A program made the translations under genes and the position numbers. Source: Sporosarcina sp. 6E9 (GTDB lineage: Bacteria; Bacillota; Bacilli; Bacillales_A; Planococcaceae). From it: a stretch of DNA of 64,000 nt. The notes below the pieces were generated by a model. The model was given only the letters and a program-made list of their open reading frames with translations. It had not been told where the DNA came from and ran no database searches. The stretch's first letter is position 1, and every line of letters begins with the position of its first letter. The stretch lies in contig NZ_JAGEMN010000001.1 in the NCBI RefSeq assembly GCF_017921835.1, positions 241,874 to 305,873 on the forward strand, read 5' to 3'. Below, in pieces: positions 54,307-64,000 of the stretch.

Positions 54307-55146
54307 ATGAATTTAATTAATGAAGAAATTACACATAAAGTGTTTGGTGAAGGGAATATCGTGGATCATGTGGATTCTGTCATCACCATTGAATTTAATG
54401 AGGATATTAAAAAGTTCGTCTATCCGGATGCTTTTCAAACATTTATCACACTAAATGACCAGAGTACCGCAAAAACTTTCGAAAAAGTCTTTTTGCAAAG
54501 GGAAAGGGAAGAAAGAGCACTTGAGTTAAAACTTGAAGAAGAAAGAGAGCGACAAGTGCTTGAACAGCAACGTAAGGAGAAACTAAAGAACCATAAAATT
54601 CATGAAAGTTCACAAGTTGTTTTCTGGTTGGATGATGAAGAGCAACAAAATGTATTTATCGATTGGCAAGCATCCACTGGCCAAGTTCAAAGTGGGAAAA
54701 ATGAAGGTCAACCAAACAGGGCGGCTCGTACGCGTCCGAACAGTGCAGGTCTACTGACTGCCAGAAAGGCTGATCAACCAGAAACAGAAAGACAAATTCT
54801 CGGACTCTTCATGGTGAATGAAACATTTTCCGGTAATTTAAGCGAAGATGAAATGATCCCATCACATGCGGAATTCAGAATCGAACTTACGGATCCAGAA
54901 GCAGAGAAAATGCTTTTCTGGAATTACTATATCAATAAGAACCATCCTCATCGCACTGCGTGGAATACTGGTAAATACCGTTACTTTGATAATATAATGA
55001 CTGCTCAAATCTTAAAAGATCTGATTGCATTGAGAACAGATGAAGAGCAAATCAAAGAGGCTGAAAACTTTTTGGAATACTTCTGTCAAATGAATGCTCT
55101 TGACATGGATGACATTCCAGAAGCGAGCGGCTTTATAAAGCAATAA
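54307..55146 (+). CDS. Hypothetical protein with an N-terminal Tudor-like domain and coiled coil
   Basis: 279 residues from the ATG at 54307 (AAGGAGCG before it); a frame open from 54244 runs through the ribosome site. The first 50 residues, with HKVFGEGNIVDHVDSVITIEF, resemble the small Tudor-like/CarD-like fold seen at the end of UvrD-type helicases. A Glu/Arg-rich coiled coil follows (about 60-95), then a globular C-terminal domain (about 150-279). I have seen similar proteins in Bacillales labelled only as hypothetical. No enzyme motif is visible. Confidence 0.6.
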   Translation: MNLINEEITHKVFGEGNIVDHVDSVITIEFNEDIKKFVYPDAFQTFITLNDQSTAKTFEKVFLQREREERALELKLEEERERQVLEQQRKEKLKNHKIHESSQVVFWLDDEEQQNVFIDWQASTGQVQSGKNEGQPNRAARTRPNSAGLLTARKADQPETERQILGLFMVNETFSGNLSEDEMIPSHAEFRIELTDPEAEKMLFWNYYINKNHPHRTAWNTGKYRYFDNIMTAQILKDLIALRTDEEQIKEAENFLEYFCQMNALDMDDIPEASGFIKQ

Positions 55147-55247
55147 CCAGAAAAAATTCCTATCCACTGTCCTAACCACCATTTGTTAGATTTTCGTCTG
55201 AACAGACGAATTAACCTGTATGTTAAACCTTCATCAATAGAAAAGAA

Positions 55248-55293
55248 GCCGCTTGAAAAGTCGACTGTAACTGACTTTCTAAGCGGCCTTTTT
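55248..55293. terminator. Bidirectional terminator between convergent genes
   Basis: GCCGCTTGAAAAGTC pairs with GACTTTCTAAGCGGC, then TTTTTAT; it serves both the 54307 gene and the pullulanase gene. Confidence 0.82.
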
Positions 55294-55327
55294 ATATTTA
55301 GAAAGGTCCTTGCTATTCAAAATAAGT

Positions 55328-57466
55328 TTATGAAAGGGAGGAATCACGTGGATTCAATGACCTTTTTAGTACGATTAATTCATAAGGGTTAATCTGGGTA
55401 AATTCTCCGGGAATTTCTTCGGTTTTTGTCTGTCCGGGCAAATGATTGGTTGCTAGGACTTCCCATTTACCTGATGAAGGCAGGTGAAGTTGCCAATGTT
55501 TATTGGTTGGATTCATATAAATCGCAAAGTCATCATTGTCTCCAAAGAGTGTAAAGCCGAAAACAGGTGCGGGTGTATTTAAAACTTGGAATCGTTTTTC
55601 AATCTCCTGCTTGGAGCGAAGGCGGAAGATACGATACCTTTTTCTGATTGCGATGAGTTTTTTTATGAATTGTATGTGCTTATCTTCCGCTTCCCGCATC
55701 TTCCAGTCTAATTGGTTGATGTGGTCGCCGGAAATATAGCTGTTCTCATCACCTTGCTTACTTCTAAACCATTCCTGACCGGCATGTAGAAATGGCACGC
55801 CTTGACTTAATAAAGTGATACCGGAAGCCAGCTGATGCATTTTCCTTCTATCGTCTAAACTAGCCTTTGCATTGGTCAGTTGAAGACGGTCCCAAAGTGT
55901 ATGGTTATCATGACATTCTACATAATTAATCGTCTGGTTTACTTCGGAGACAAACGGAGCCCCAAATTTCTCTAAAACAGATCCTGAAACAAGATGTGGC
56001 ATCCGTTCGATAAATCGACCATCTCCATTGATATATCCTTTATCGTGGGCGTCAAATAAGTTTCCCTTTACGGAATCCCGGAAATAATCATTAAAGAAAC
56101 GTATGTCCTCTAATTGGTTTGCGTTATAGGAAGTTGCTTTCATTTCAGCAGGCAAGGCAGTGGGGAGGTCCCATCCTTCCCCGAGAAGCATAATTGGCGT
56201 TTCTTCCCTGGTGCAGCGATCGCGAATTTTCTGCATGATTTCAATGTCCATCGTGCCCATCAGGTCAAAACGAAATCCATCAACGCGGTATTCTGTAAGC
56301 CAAAAGTCTATCGTATCCAAAATGAATTTTTGAGCCATATTCTTTTCTGTCGCAAAATCATTGCCTACCCCCGTACCATTACTCAAATTTCCATCCGTAT
56401 GATAACGGAAATAATAGCCAGGAACTAATTTTTCAAAAGCAGATTCTTCCATTACGAACACATGATTATAAACGACGTCGAGAATGACCGCTATGTCTGC
56501 TTGATGAAATGCTTGAATCATTTCTTTGCATTCTTTTATTCTTGAGACAGGATTTTCGGGATCAGTGGCATAACTGCCTTCTGGTACCTGAAAATAGAGT
56601 GGGTCATAGCCCCAATTATAATCTTTTTCCGGTTGCCGCTCGTTCACACGGGCGAAATCATTAATTGGTAAAATTTGTACGTGGGTACAGCCTAGTTCCT
56701 TAATATAAGAAAGCCCTGTTGAAAAGCCGTTTTTAGTAGCTGTATTTGTTTCGGTCAACCCTAAGTATTTCCCTCTATGATCAATACCTCCGGCTTTCTG
56801 AATCGTAGCGTCTCTAACGTGCAGTTCATAGATGATTGCATCCTGTAAATGTTGCTGTTTAGGTCTGATATTTTTTGTGAAATTCGTTGGATTGGTCTTT
56901 GATAGATCGACGACAACACTTTTTTCGCTGTTGACAAGCAATGCTTTCGAGTAAGGGTCATTTACGTGAATGGTTTGTCCATTGACAGTCACTTCGTATT
57001 GATAAGGGGTACCGTGCCAATTTCCAGAAATTTTACTGGACCAAATTCCGCTCAATCCACGTTTTAGCGCATAGATTTGCTGGTCAAGACAGAGCTTTAC
57101 ACAAGTTGCTGTTGGAGCCCATACGGAAAAAATGGTTGCTGTTTCTTCATATATAGCTCCTAATTCGGTATCTAAGCAGGAATACCGTTGCTCAAACCAG
57201 TCTGTTCGAACAATTGCGCGCGGATAGACGGGGAAGCGGGTTTTCCCCCACTTCAAAATTAGGTTTTCTCCCAGTGGTAGTACATCAACGACTGTCATAC
57301 GTACAGTAGTCGCATCGATTGAATGACTCAGTTCTACAGGGAAATACTGGTCCATAGCCGCCCAGTAAATAACAGGTGGCTTTGCTTTCTTCATGATAGC
57401 GTCTATATTTGGAGCTTCTACCGTTAACACAAACACGTCATCGATCCATGCCGCAAAATTCTTCAT
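55328..57466 (-). CDS. amyX: Type I pullulanase
   Basis: About 712 residues from the ATG at 57466; TGAGGTGG lies 6 bp before it. N-terminal carbohydrate-binding-like (N2/CBM48) domains precede the GH13 barrel. YNWGYDPLYFQVPEGSYATDP is the type I pullulanase signature (Y-N-W-G-Y-D-P). DVVYNHV, GFRFDLMG (nucleophile Asp), LLGEGWDL (acid/base Glu) and VECHDNHTLWD are the GH13 conserved regions. It hydrolyses alpha-1,6 links of glycogen or limit dextrin, and is divergent to the glycogen synthesis operon. No signal peptide, so intracellular. Confidence 0.93.
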   Translation of the reverse strand: MKNFAAWIDDVFVLTVEAPNIDAIMKKAKPPVIYWAAMDQYFPVELSHSIDATTVRMTVVDVLPLGENLILKWGKTRFPVYPRAIVRTDWFEQRYSCLDTELGAIYEETATIFSVWAPTATCVKLCLDQQIYALKRGLSGIWSSKISGNWHGTPYQYEVTVNGQTIHVNDPYSKALLVNSEKSVVVDLSKTNPTNFTKNIRPKQQHLQDAIIYELHVRDATIQKAGGIDHRGKYLGLTETNTATKNGFSTGLSYIKELGCTHVQILPINDFARVNERQPEKDYNWGYDPLYFQVPEGSYATDPENPVSRIKECKEMIQAFHQADIAVILDVVYNHVFVMEESAFEKLVPGYYFRYHTDGNLSNGTGVGNDFATEKNMAQKFILDTIDFWLTEYRVDGFRFDLMGTMDIEIMQKIRDRCTREETPIMLLGEGWDLPTALPAEMKATSYNANQLEDIRFFNDYFRDSVKGNLFDAHDKGYINGDGRFIERMPHLVSGSVLEKFGAPFVSEVNQTINYVECHDNHTLWDRLQLTNAKASLDDRRKMHQLASGITLLSQGVPFLHAGQEWFRSKQGDENSYISGDHINQLDWKMREAEDKHIQFIKKLIAIRKRYRIFRLRSKQEIEKRFQVLNTPAPVFGFTLFGDNDDFAIYMNPTNKHWQLHLPSSGKWEVLATNHLPGQTKTEEIPGEFTQINPYELIVLKRSLNPRDSSLS

Positions 57467-57856
57467 AAAATACCACCTCATCTATGCAATTCTTCTAATT
57501 AGTATATGATTCTATCTTTGTTATTGGAAGTTATCCGTTTTTATAAAGCTGTTTTGGCTGTCTAATATTACAGGTTACAGTAAAAATGTCGAAAAATGTA
57601 GTTTTTTGTTCAGACAATTCAAAAGATTTTTTTGAGTAAGTGTTGTATACTATAGTGAGAATAGAATAAATATGTAGCAAACTTAATAAATTCACAAAGA
57701 CAAGGTACTACTTTTTCGCTCGTTAATTGAGAGTATGGTTAATTTCCCTGTCTTTTAAACTGAACTATTGGAAAAAATATATTATTGGAGATTGATTATT
57801 TACCAATATTTCTTTTTGAGAATCAAATTGTATGTTACATCATGGGAGGCAGACGA

Positions 57857-59809
57857 ATGGATTACGATATTTCAGAAGAAGATCTATTTTTATTTCATCA
57901 AGGTACGAATTACTTTAGTCAAAAATTATTGGGGTGCCATCCCATCGAATGGAAAGGAAAAAGTGGTTATCGCTTCGGGGTGTGGGCACCGAATGCAAGT
58001 GACATTCGAGTTGTAGGTAATTTTAACTTATGGAATGGAAACGAACATGGGTTAAAACGGATTACAGCAGCTGGACTTTGGGTTGGTTTTTTTACAGATA
58101 TTCGTGAAAATAGCGCCTATAAATACGAAGTACATTCACAAAATGGCACGACAGTTATGAAAGCAGATCCATATGCACTAGAATCCGAGATTCGGCCAGC
58201 TAATGCATCGATCACGCCAACCGTTTCTAGCTATGAATGGAATGATCAGCAATGGCAGAAAGAAAAACAAACGTTAGATCCTTTTGCTTCACCGATTTCC
58301 ATTTATGAAGTGCACCTAGGATCGTGGAAGACCAAACAAAACAATCAATTGGAGGAATGGGAAACAAAAGACGCAAGTGATTTTTACACATATCGCGAAC
58401 TGGCGGAAACATTAATCCCTTATGTTAAATCACTAGGCTACACGCATATAGAACTCATGCCACTTGCTGAACATCCATACGATCCATCGTGGGGGTATCA
58501 AATCACTGGCTACTTTTCGGTCACATCTCGCTATGGATCGCGGGATGATTTTAAATACTTTGTTGATCAATGTCACCAGCATGAGTTAGGCGTGATTATG
58601 GATTGGGTGCCCGGTCATTTCTGTAAGGATGAATTTGGACTTCGTCAATTTGATGGACAAGCATTATATGAATATAGCGATCCTCGTAAAGCTGAAAAGA
58701 AATCGTGGGGGACATTAACCTTCGATTTTGGGCGGCCCGAGGTGCAAAGCTTTTTAATTTCCAACGCGCTTTTCTGGGCAGAAGAATACCATATTGACGG
58801 AATTCGAGTCGATGCAGTGGCGAGTATGATTTACCTAAACTTTGATAAAGCAGACGGAGAAGAGAAAATTTATAACACTTATGGGGAAGATGAAAACTTG
58901 GAGGCCATTGCCTTTATTCGCAAATTAAATGAAGTAATGGGTTCTTATCATCCGAGTGTGCTCATGATGGCAGAGGATAGTTCCGATTTACCACTTGTTA
59001 CCGCGCCGACATATAGTGGGGGACTCGGATTTGACTTTAAATGGAATATGGGTTGGATGAACGACATGTTGAAGTATATGGAATGCGATCCAATTCATCG
59101 TAAATGGCACCATGAATTACTTACTTTTTCATTTATGTATACCTATTCAGAGAAATTTCTACTGCCGCTATCACATGATGAGGTGGTTCATGGTAAAAAA
59201 TCCTTGCTTAATAAAATGCCTGGAGACCAGTGGCAGAAATTCGCTAACTTGAGGTTGCTCTATGGCTACATGATGACTCATCCCGGTAAAAAGTTATTAT
59301 TTATGGGAGGGGAATTAGGCCAATATGCTGAATGGAAAGATCGGGAGCAACTTGACTGGAATTTGTTAGCGTACCCGCTTCACCAAGGAATAAAAAAGTA
59401 TGTAAAAGTACTAAATGAATTTTATCGAGCATACCCTGAGCTTTATGAGCTGGATCATAACCCAGATGGATTTAAATGGATTGACCCTCATAATGTTGAA
59501 CAAAGTATCATCGCTTTTCAGAGATTTGATGCTAGTCAGGAAGATTCGTTAATTATCGTTTGTAATTTCACGCCAAATGTCTGTTATGACTATAAAATCG
59601 GTGTGCTGGAACCTGGTATATATAAAGAAGTTTTCAATTCGGATGCGGAAGAATTTGGCGGGTCAGGTCAACTAAATGAGGCAGCACATTTCACGTTTCC
59701 AGAGAAGTGGCATAAGGCAGACCAACATATAAAAATAAAAGTACCCCCTTTGGCAATTTCTATTTTTAAACGTGAACATGTGATTCAAAATGAGGAGGCT
59801 AATCTATGA
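57857..59809 (+). CDS. glgB: 1,4-alpha-glucan branching enzyme
   Basis: 650 residues from the ATG at 57857, preferred because GGGAGGCAGACGA precedes it; a longer frame opens at 57785. CBM48 N-domain: [28 protein letters not shown]13 regions: [20 protein letters not shown] (nucleophile Asp), [10 protein letters not shown] (Glu) and [11 protein letters not shown]. First gene of glgB-C-D-A-P. The preceding 390 bp (57467-57856) separate it from the divergent pullulanase gene and must hold both promoters; a TATACT box near 57646 is a candidate only. Confidence 0.95.
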   Translation: MDYDISEEDLFLFHQGTNYFSQKLLGCHPIEWKGKSGYRFGVWAPNASDIRVVGNFNLWNGNEHGLKRITAAGLWVGFFTDIRENSAYKYEVHSQNGTTVMKADPYALESEIRPANASITPTVSSYEWNDQQWQKEKQTLDPFASPISIYEVHLGSWKTKQNNQLEEWETKDASDFYTYRELAETLIPYVKSLGYTHIELMPLAEHPYDPSWGYQITGYFSVTSRYGSRDDFKYFVDQCHQHELGVIMDWVPGHFCKDEFGLRQFDGQALYEYSDPRKAEKKSWGTLTFDFGRPEVQSFLISNALFWAEEYHIDGIRVDAVASMIYLNFDKADGEEKIYNTYGEDENLEAIAFIRKLNEVMGSYHPSVLMMAEDSSDLPLVTAPTYSGGLGFDFKWNMGWMNDMLKYMECDPIHRKWHHELLTFSFMYTYSEKFLLPLSHDEVVHGKKSLLNKMPGDQWQKFANLRLLYGYMMTHPGKKLLFMGGELGQYAEWKDREQLDWNLLAYPLHQGIKKYVKVLNEFYRAYPELYELDHNPDGFKWIDPHNVEQSIIAFQRFDASQEDSLIIVCNFTPNVCYDYKIGVLEPGIYKEVFNSDAEEFGGSGQLNEAAHFTFPEKWHKADQHIKIKVPPLAISIFKREHVIQNEEANL

Positions 59810-60954
59810 AGAATTGTGTAGGTATGTTGTTGGCTGGTGGGGAAGGTAAGCGGTTGGGTTTATTAACAAAAGATCTCGCAAAACCGGCAGTACCTTTTGG
59901 CGGTAAATATCGTATTATTGATTTTGCGTTAAGTAATTGTGCGAATTCAAGTTTGCAAAGGGTAGGTGTTATGACACAATATTCACCACTCGAATTAAAT
60001 AAACATATTGGAAATGGCGGTCCGTGGGGAATGGGTGGGCTGAATAGTGGGATGCAAGTTCTGTCTCCTTACACAGCACAGGATGGCGGAGAGTGGTATG
60101 CAGGTACGGCCGATGCCATTTATCAAAACATTCTTTACATCGATAGTTATGATCCGGAATATGTACTGGTTATTTCAGGCGATCATATTTATCAAATGGA
60201 TTATAATAAGCTCCTTCAGCATCATAAGGATACGGGTGCGGATGCAACGATTTCAGTTAAGCCAGTTTCTTGGGAAGAAGCACCTCGGTTTGGAATTCTG
60301 AATACGACAGAAGACTTGCAAATTTATGAGTTCGACGAGAAGCCTGAAAAACCTAAAAGTAATTTAGCTTCCATGGGAATATATATATTTAATTGGTCAT
60401 CTTTAAAATCTTATTTACTGGATGACGCAGCAAATGAACAATCCAGTCATGATTTTGGAAATGATATCATTCCATCCATGGTGGATGATGGGTTGAAATT
60501 ATACGCCTATCGATTTGACAACTACTGGAAAGATGTTGGAACAATTGAAAGCTATTGGGAAGCAAATATGGATTTACTTGATGAGGATTTACAGTTTCTT
60601 TTAAATGACAGGAACTGGCGGACATATTCAAATGAATCGAATATACCACCGCAATATATTGATGAAACCGCAGTTGTGAAACAGTCACTTATTAATTCGG
60701 GCTGCTGGATAAGCGGCACAGTAGAAAATTCGATCGTATTCGAGAATGTCACCATCGAAAAAAACAGCATTGTATCCCACTCCATTTTACATCCGGGTGT
60801 AAAAGTAGGTCGAGATGTAGTTTTAGAAAGAGTGATTGTGATGGGAGATACGAATATCCCAGATGGAACTTGTATCCAAGTTCAGGCGGATGAAGAACCA
60901 CTTGTGATCGATCAAGAATCATTAACTAATCTATTATTAACAGTAAAAGTCTAA
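59806..60954 (+). CDS. glgC: Glucose-1-phosphate adenylyltransferase, catalytic subunit
   Basis: 382 residues. [12 protein letters not shown] with [15 protein letters not shown] gives the nucleotide site; [18 protein letters not shown] and [17 protein letters not shown] are typical of bacterial ADP-glucose pyrophosphorylases. Left-handed beta-helix repeats follow (about residues 290-370). The start overlaps the glgB stop (ATGA) and GAGGAGG is 8 bp before. In Bacillota the active enzyme is a GlgC-GlgD heteromer, and glgD follows. Confidence 0.96.
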   Translation: MKNCVGMLLAGGEGKRLGLLTKDLAKPAVPFGGKYRIIDFALSNCANSSLQRVGVMTQYSPLELNKHIGNGGPWGMGGLNSGMQVLSPYTAQDGGEWYAGTADAIYQNILYIDSYDPEYVLVISGDHIYQMDYNKLLQHHKDTGADATISVKPVSWEEAPRFGILNTTEDLQIYEFDEKPEKPKSNLASMGIYIFNWSSLKSYLLDDAANEQSSHDFGNDIIPSMVDDGLKLYAYRFDNYWKDVGTIESYWEANMDLLDEDLQFLLNDRNWRTYSNESNIPPQYIDETAVVKQSLINSGCWISGTVENSIVFENVTIEKNSIVSHSILHPGVKVGRDVVLERVIVMGDTNIPDGTCIQVQADEEPLVIDQESLTNLLLTVKV

Positions 60955-60966
60955 AGGGGCGAGCAA

Positions 60967-62073
60967 ATGGAAACCATGATGGGTTTGATTAATTTAGAGC
61001 ATGAACACCACTTTTTTCATGAATTAACATATTTTCGTTCCGGTGCTTCTATCCCGTTTGCGGGTAGGTATCGTTTAATTGATTTCCCTCTTTCTAATAT
61101 GGGAGATTCGGGTGTTGAAGAAATCGCTATTTTCACTTCTAGCAAATATCGTTCGTTAATGGATCATTTGGAGACTGGAGAAAATTGGGGGGTTGGCAGA
61201 AGAAATGGCGGTTTGTTTATCTTACCGCCAGACTGGAATGATCCGTCTGACATTTCAAAGGGGGACTTGCGATTCTTCCATAATAACCGCGATTACTTTA
61301 ATCGTGGTAAATCTGCCTATGTTCTAGTGAGCGGTGGACAGTATGTTTCTAATACAGAGTATTTGGATGCTTTTAAGTACCATCTTGAACGGGAAGCCGA
61401 TATCACGCTTGTCTCGACGCAACAAAAATCATTACATCCGGAGCACGAATCCTGCTTTCGTATTGAGAAGGATGAAGCTGGCTGGGTGACAAAAATAACG
61501 AATGATTTGAACAATCACGAGCTATTTACAGGCGTGTATATTATTAATAAGGAATTATTATTGTCACTCGTCGACCAATGTATTGCGCATAACGAAGATC
61601 ACTTTTTCGTGCATGGCATTAAGCAAAGACTGGCTGATTTAAAAGTGCAAACTTATGAAAATAAGGCGTATGGCGTATTTGTAAACTCGATGGAGAGTTA
61701 TTACAGACACAATATGAATTTATTGAATGAAGAGAATTACCGAGCGTTATTTTATCAAAAACCATTCATCCGGACGAAAATAGGGAATCAGCCGCCAACG
61801 AAATACCGAACAGGTGCGAATGTAACGAAATCGATTTTAGGAAATGGTTGTCAAATTGATGGGGATGTAGAGGGTAGTATATTATTCCGAGGCGTATCAG
61901 TAGAAGCAGGAGCGACTATTAAAAACTCCATTATTATGCAACGTTGTAAAATTGAAGCTGGTGTACATTTGGAAAATGTCATATTGGATAAAGATGTTCA
62001 CATTACAGCCAATCAAAAATTAATCGGATCGACGGAAAAGCCATATGTGATTGCAAAAAGTAAAACTTTTTAA
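60967..62073 (+). CDS. glgD: Glucose-1-phosphate adenylyltransferase, GlgD subunit
   Basis: 368 residues starting METMMGLINLEHEHHFFHEL. It has the same fold as GlgC (PFAGRYRLIDFPLSN) but the glycine-rich GGEGxR loop is lost, as usual for GlgD, so it is regulatory or supportive rather than catalytic. It has the C-terminal beta-helix (TKSILGNGCQIDGDVEGSIL). AAGGGGCGAG lies before the ATG and the gap from glgC is 12 bp. Confidence 0.94.
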   Translation: METMMGLINLEHEHHFFHELTYFRSGASIPFAGRYRLIDFPLSNMGDSGVEEIAIFTSSKYRSLMDHLETGENWGVGRRNGGLFILPPDWNDPSDISKGDLRFFHNNRDYFNRGKSAYVLVSGGQYVSNTEYLDAFKYHLEREADITLVSTQQKSLHPEHESCFRIEKDEAGWVTKITNDLNNHELFTGVYIINKELLLSLVDQCIAHNEDHFFVHGIKQRLADLKVQTYENKAYGVFVNSMESYYRHNMNLLNEENYRALFYQKPFIRTKIGNQPPTKYRTGANVTKSILGNGCQIDGDVEGSILFRGVSVEAGATIKNSIIMQRCKIEAGVHLENVILDKDVHITANQKLIGSTEKPYVIAKSKTF

Positions 62074-62109
62074 TAGATGCTTCAGACTACAATAAAGGAG
62101 AGATCAACC

Positions 62110-63585
62110 ATGCAAAATATATTATTTGTCGCATCAGAGTGTACACCCTTCGTTAAAACAGGCGGACTAGCAGATGTAATCGGGTCTCTCCCGCAAGCAC
62201 TGCGAACGAATGAAAAAGTAGATGTCCGTGTGATTTTGCCACTTTATGATGAGATTGAGGCGGAATGGCATGAACAAATGACATACGAGACCTCTTTTAA
62301 CGTTGAATTTGGCTGGCGAAATCAGGAAGTGCGCATTTATACGCTGACCCATCAAAACATTATGTATTACTTTGTTGAAAATGCGTATTATTTCACGCGA
62401 AAAGGGATTTATGGCTATTACGATGACGGGGAGCGGTTTGTCTTTTTCAGTCATGCGGTGATAGAAGCACTCCATCATCTCGACTTTAAACCAGATATCT
62501 TGCACGCACATGACTGGCAAGCGGGGATTGCTGTTGCACTTGCTAAGATTAAACAGCCGATTGCGGACATGAAAACCGTGTTTACAATCCATAACATAAA
62601 ATACCAAGGTCTCATGAAACTAGATACCTATGCAGACTTCTTCCAATTGCCAGAGGAACATATCGCTGGGATGGAATGGAACGGAATGTTGAATTGCCTG
62701 AAAAGTGCACTGTTTCATGCAGATAAAATCACGACAGTTAGCCCGACTTATGCGGAGGAAATCAAAGATCCCTACTTTAGTGAAGGGCTGGAATCTATCC
62801 TATTGGAAAGAGAAGAAGATTTGGTGGGTATCTTAAACGGGATTGATACAAGAGAATACAATCCTTTAACAGATCCAGCCGTTCCTGTTCCTTTTCGTTC
62901 TTCCAGAAATAAAAAGAAAGAAAACAAGTTAATTATGCAGGAGCGAGTAGGCTTGCCAATTGACGCAGACAAGCCTATATATACAATCATTACTCGGCTT
63001 GTTGAGCAGAAGGGATTGCATCTAGTGGAACATATTGTAGATGCTTTTCTGGAAGAAAATGATGTCCAATTAATTATTTTAGGGACAGGTGATTCCGAAT
63101 TCGAACACTTCTTTAAAGAAGCGGAACATCGCCATCCCAATAAATTAGTGACCATGCTGACATTTGATGAAGCGTTGGCCAGACAATTATATGCGGCATC
63201 CGACTTTTTTATAATGCCATCCCTATTTGAACCTTGTGGATTGGCACAACTCATTGCACTACAGTATAAATCCGTGCCGATTGTTCGTGAAACTGGGGGG
63301 CTAAAAGATACCGTTCATGCCTTTAATGAGCTGACGGGTGAAGGAAATGGTTTTAGTTTTACGAATTATAATGCGCATGATCTGCTGACTGTATTAAACT
63401 ATTCATTAACAATCTATCACCAGCCCTTGCAGTGGTTGAAGTTAAGCCAGAATGTGAATAAAAGTCGATTTAGCTGGAAAGAATCGGCACATGAGTACAC
63501 AACGCTTTACCGTGAATTAAAGGCGCGTACACTGCCTCACGTCGAAAGTGAAGATGGATTGGAGCTTCAGGTGCAAGAAATTTAA
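62110..63585 (+). CDS. glgA: Glycogen synthase
   Basis: 491 residues from the ATG at 62110 (AAAGGAGAG before); a longer frame from 62077 has no site. FVASECTPFVKTGGLADVIGSLP is the ADP-glucose-binding K-T-G-G-L motif. HAHDWQAG, VFTIHNIKYQG and the C-terminal MPSLFEPCGLAQLIALQY, with R-E-T-G-G-L, are GT5 landmarks. It lengthens alpha-1,4 glucan from ADP-glucose made by GlgC/GlgD. Confidence 0.96.
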   Translation: MQNILFVASECTPFVKTGGLADVIGSLPQALRTNEKVDVRVILPLYDEIEAEWHEQMTYETSFNVEFGWRNQEVRIYTLTHQNIMYYFVENAYYFTRKGIYGYYDDGERFVFFSHAVIEALHHLDFKPDILHAHDWQAGIAVALAKIKQPIADMKTVFTIHNIKYQGLMKLDTYADFFQLPEEHIAGMEWNGMLNCLKSALFHADKITTVSPTYAEEIKDPYFSEGLESILLEREEDLVGILNGIDTREYNPLTDPAVPVPFRSSRNKKKENKLIMQERVGLPIDADKPIYTIITRLVEQKGLHLVEHIVDAFLEENDVQLIILGTGDSEFEHFFKEAEHRHPNKLVTMLTFDEALARQLYAASDFFIMPSLFEPCGLAQLIALQYKSVPIVRETGGLKDTVHAFNELTGEGNGFSFTNYNAHDLLTVLNYSLTIYHQPLQWLKLSQNVNKSRFSWKESAHEYTTLYRELKARTLPHVESEDGLELQVQEI

Positions 63586-63614
63586 CCATTATGCGCGATA
63601 AGGGAGAGAAGTTT

Positions 63615-64000
63615 TTGCCTGAACTAACAGTGGATGAGTTTATTGAGAAAATAGGTCATAAATTAAAGCAAGAAACAGGAAAAGATCTAAAAGATGCCCG
63701 TAATAGCGATATATATTATGTAATTGCAGCGATTGTCAATGAAGAAATGATGCCCCAATGGGAAGCAACAAAAAAGAAATATGAAGAAAAAATGAATAAG
63801 CAGGTTTACTATTTATCTATGGAGTTTTTAATTGGCAGTTTGCTCAAAAGCAATTTGCTGAATTGCGGAATGCTGGATATTTCAAATCAAGCCTTACACA
63901 AGCTCGGTTTCAGTCCGGAAGAAGTATACGGACAGGAGCATGATGCTGGTTTAGGAAACGGTGGCTTAGGCCGTTTAGCAGCATGTTTTCTTGATTCGTT
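63615..64000 (+). CDS. glgP: Glycogen phosphorylase (3' end beyond window)
   Basis: First 128 residues. I read the start as TTG at 63615 after AAGGGAGAGAAG; an in-frame ATG at 63591 lacks a ribosome site. VYYLSMEFLIGSLLKSNLLN, EHDAGLGNGGLGRLAACFLDS are the conserved N-terminal glucan phosphorylase motifs. It releases glucose 1-phosphate from glycogen chain ends. It is the last gene visible of glgB-C-D-A-P and is cut by the window edge. Confidence 0.95.
   Translation, partial: MPELTVDEFIEKIGHKLKQETGKDLKDARNSDIYYVIAAIVNEEMMPQWEATKKKYEEKMNKQVYYLSMEFLIGSLLKSNLLNCGMLDISNQALHKLGFSPEEVYGQEHDAGLGNGGLGRLAACFLDS

Noticed and set aside
57785-58016. Upstream or alternative-frame starts before glgB
   Set aside because: The ribosome site GGGAGG and the family start fit the ATG at 57857; the leader of the longer frame is hydrophobic and not glgB-like.

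Overview
The window reads as chromosomal DNA of a low-GC Gram-positive bacterium of the order Bacillales. The evidence is strong GGAGG-type ribosome binding sites, ATG/GTG/TTG starts, U-tailed intrinsic terminators, a SipW/TasA-type matrix pair, a YhgE/Pip protein, and a glgB-glgC-glgD-glgA-glgP operon. A Planococcaceae genome such as Sporosarcina would fit, but that is inference. No rRNA, tRNA, CRISPR array, intact insertion sequence or phage module was seen.

Layout. 1-2.6 kb: the end of a secreted dockerin-type protein, a SipW-like signal peptidase and a TasA-like matrix protein. 2.8-6.8 kb: a solitary nadC followed by a TAXI-type TRAP transporter, behind a promoter and a palindrome that resembles a NiaR operator. 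7-16.7 kb: a Gmad2 lipoprotein, MarR with an MFS pump, an Old Yellow Enzyme homologue, a small catalase-like peroxidase, a DHA2-type MFS pump, YhgE/Pip and a rhodanese lipoprotein. 17.1-30.6 kb: an AT-rich RiPP cluster. It has two near-identical precursor genes, a split LanB-like dehydratase, a second LanB C-terminal-like protein, E1-like/YcaO azoline-forming proteins, a SagB-type dehydrogenase and an ABC-2 exporter. 30.8-55 kb: a LURP-one-related protein, a RavA/ViaA-like MoxR-VWA pair, membrane and housekeeping genes, a UvrA-like ATPase, a frameshifted NCS1 permease, a sigma/anti-sigma pair, a 35-residue holin-like toxin gene, a ZIP transporter and small proteins. 55.3-64 kb: pullulanase and the glycogen operon, which continues past the window.

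Two features stand out. First, 11 near-complete and 4 degenerate copies of a roughly 146-bp structured repeat sit between genes from 2.6 to 51.7 kb. The termini are GGTACCTGTGCAAG and CTTGCACAGGTACC, and the central hairpin shows compensatory changes between copies. None lies inside the RiPP cluster or the glycogen region. Second, the RiPP cluster is bracketed by two copies (16682-16827 and 30563-30708) that differ at only 2 of 146 positions, far closer to each other than to the others. This suggests that the cluster arrived, or can be lost, by recombination at the repeat.

In the RiPP cluster the two precursors should have Cys residues cyclised to azolines (YcaO plus E1-like partners) and oxidised to azoles (SagB-like). 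Ser/Thr should be dehydrated by glutamylation and elimination (split LanB), possibly followed by a ring-forming step by the second LanB C-terminal-like protein. The ABC pair would export the product. The core (TSGSSSSGSTSCCGSCSCIS plus a short C-terminal end) does not match the thiopeptide cores I remember.
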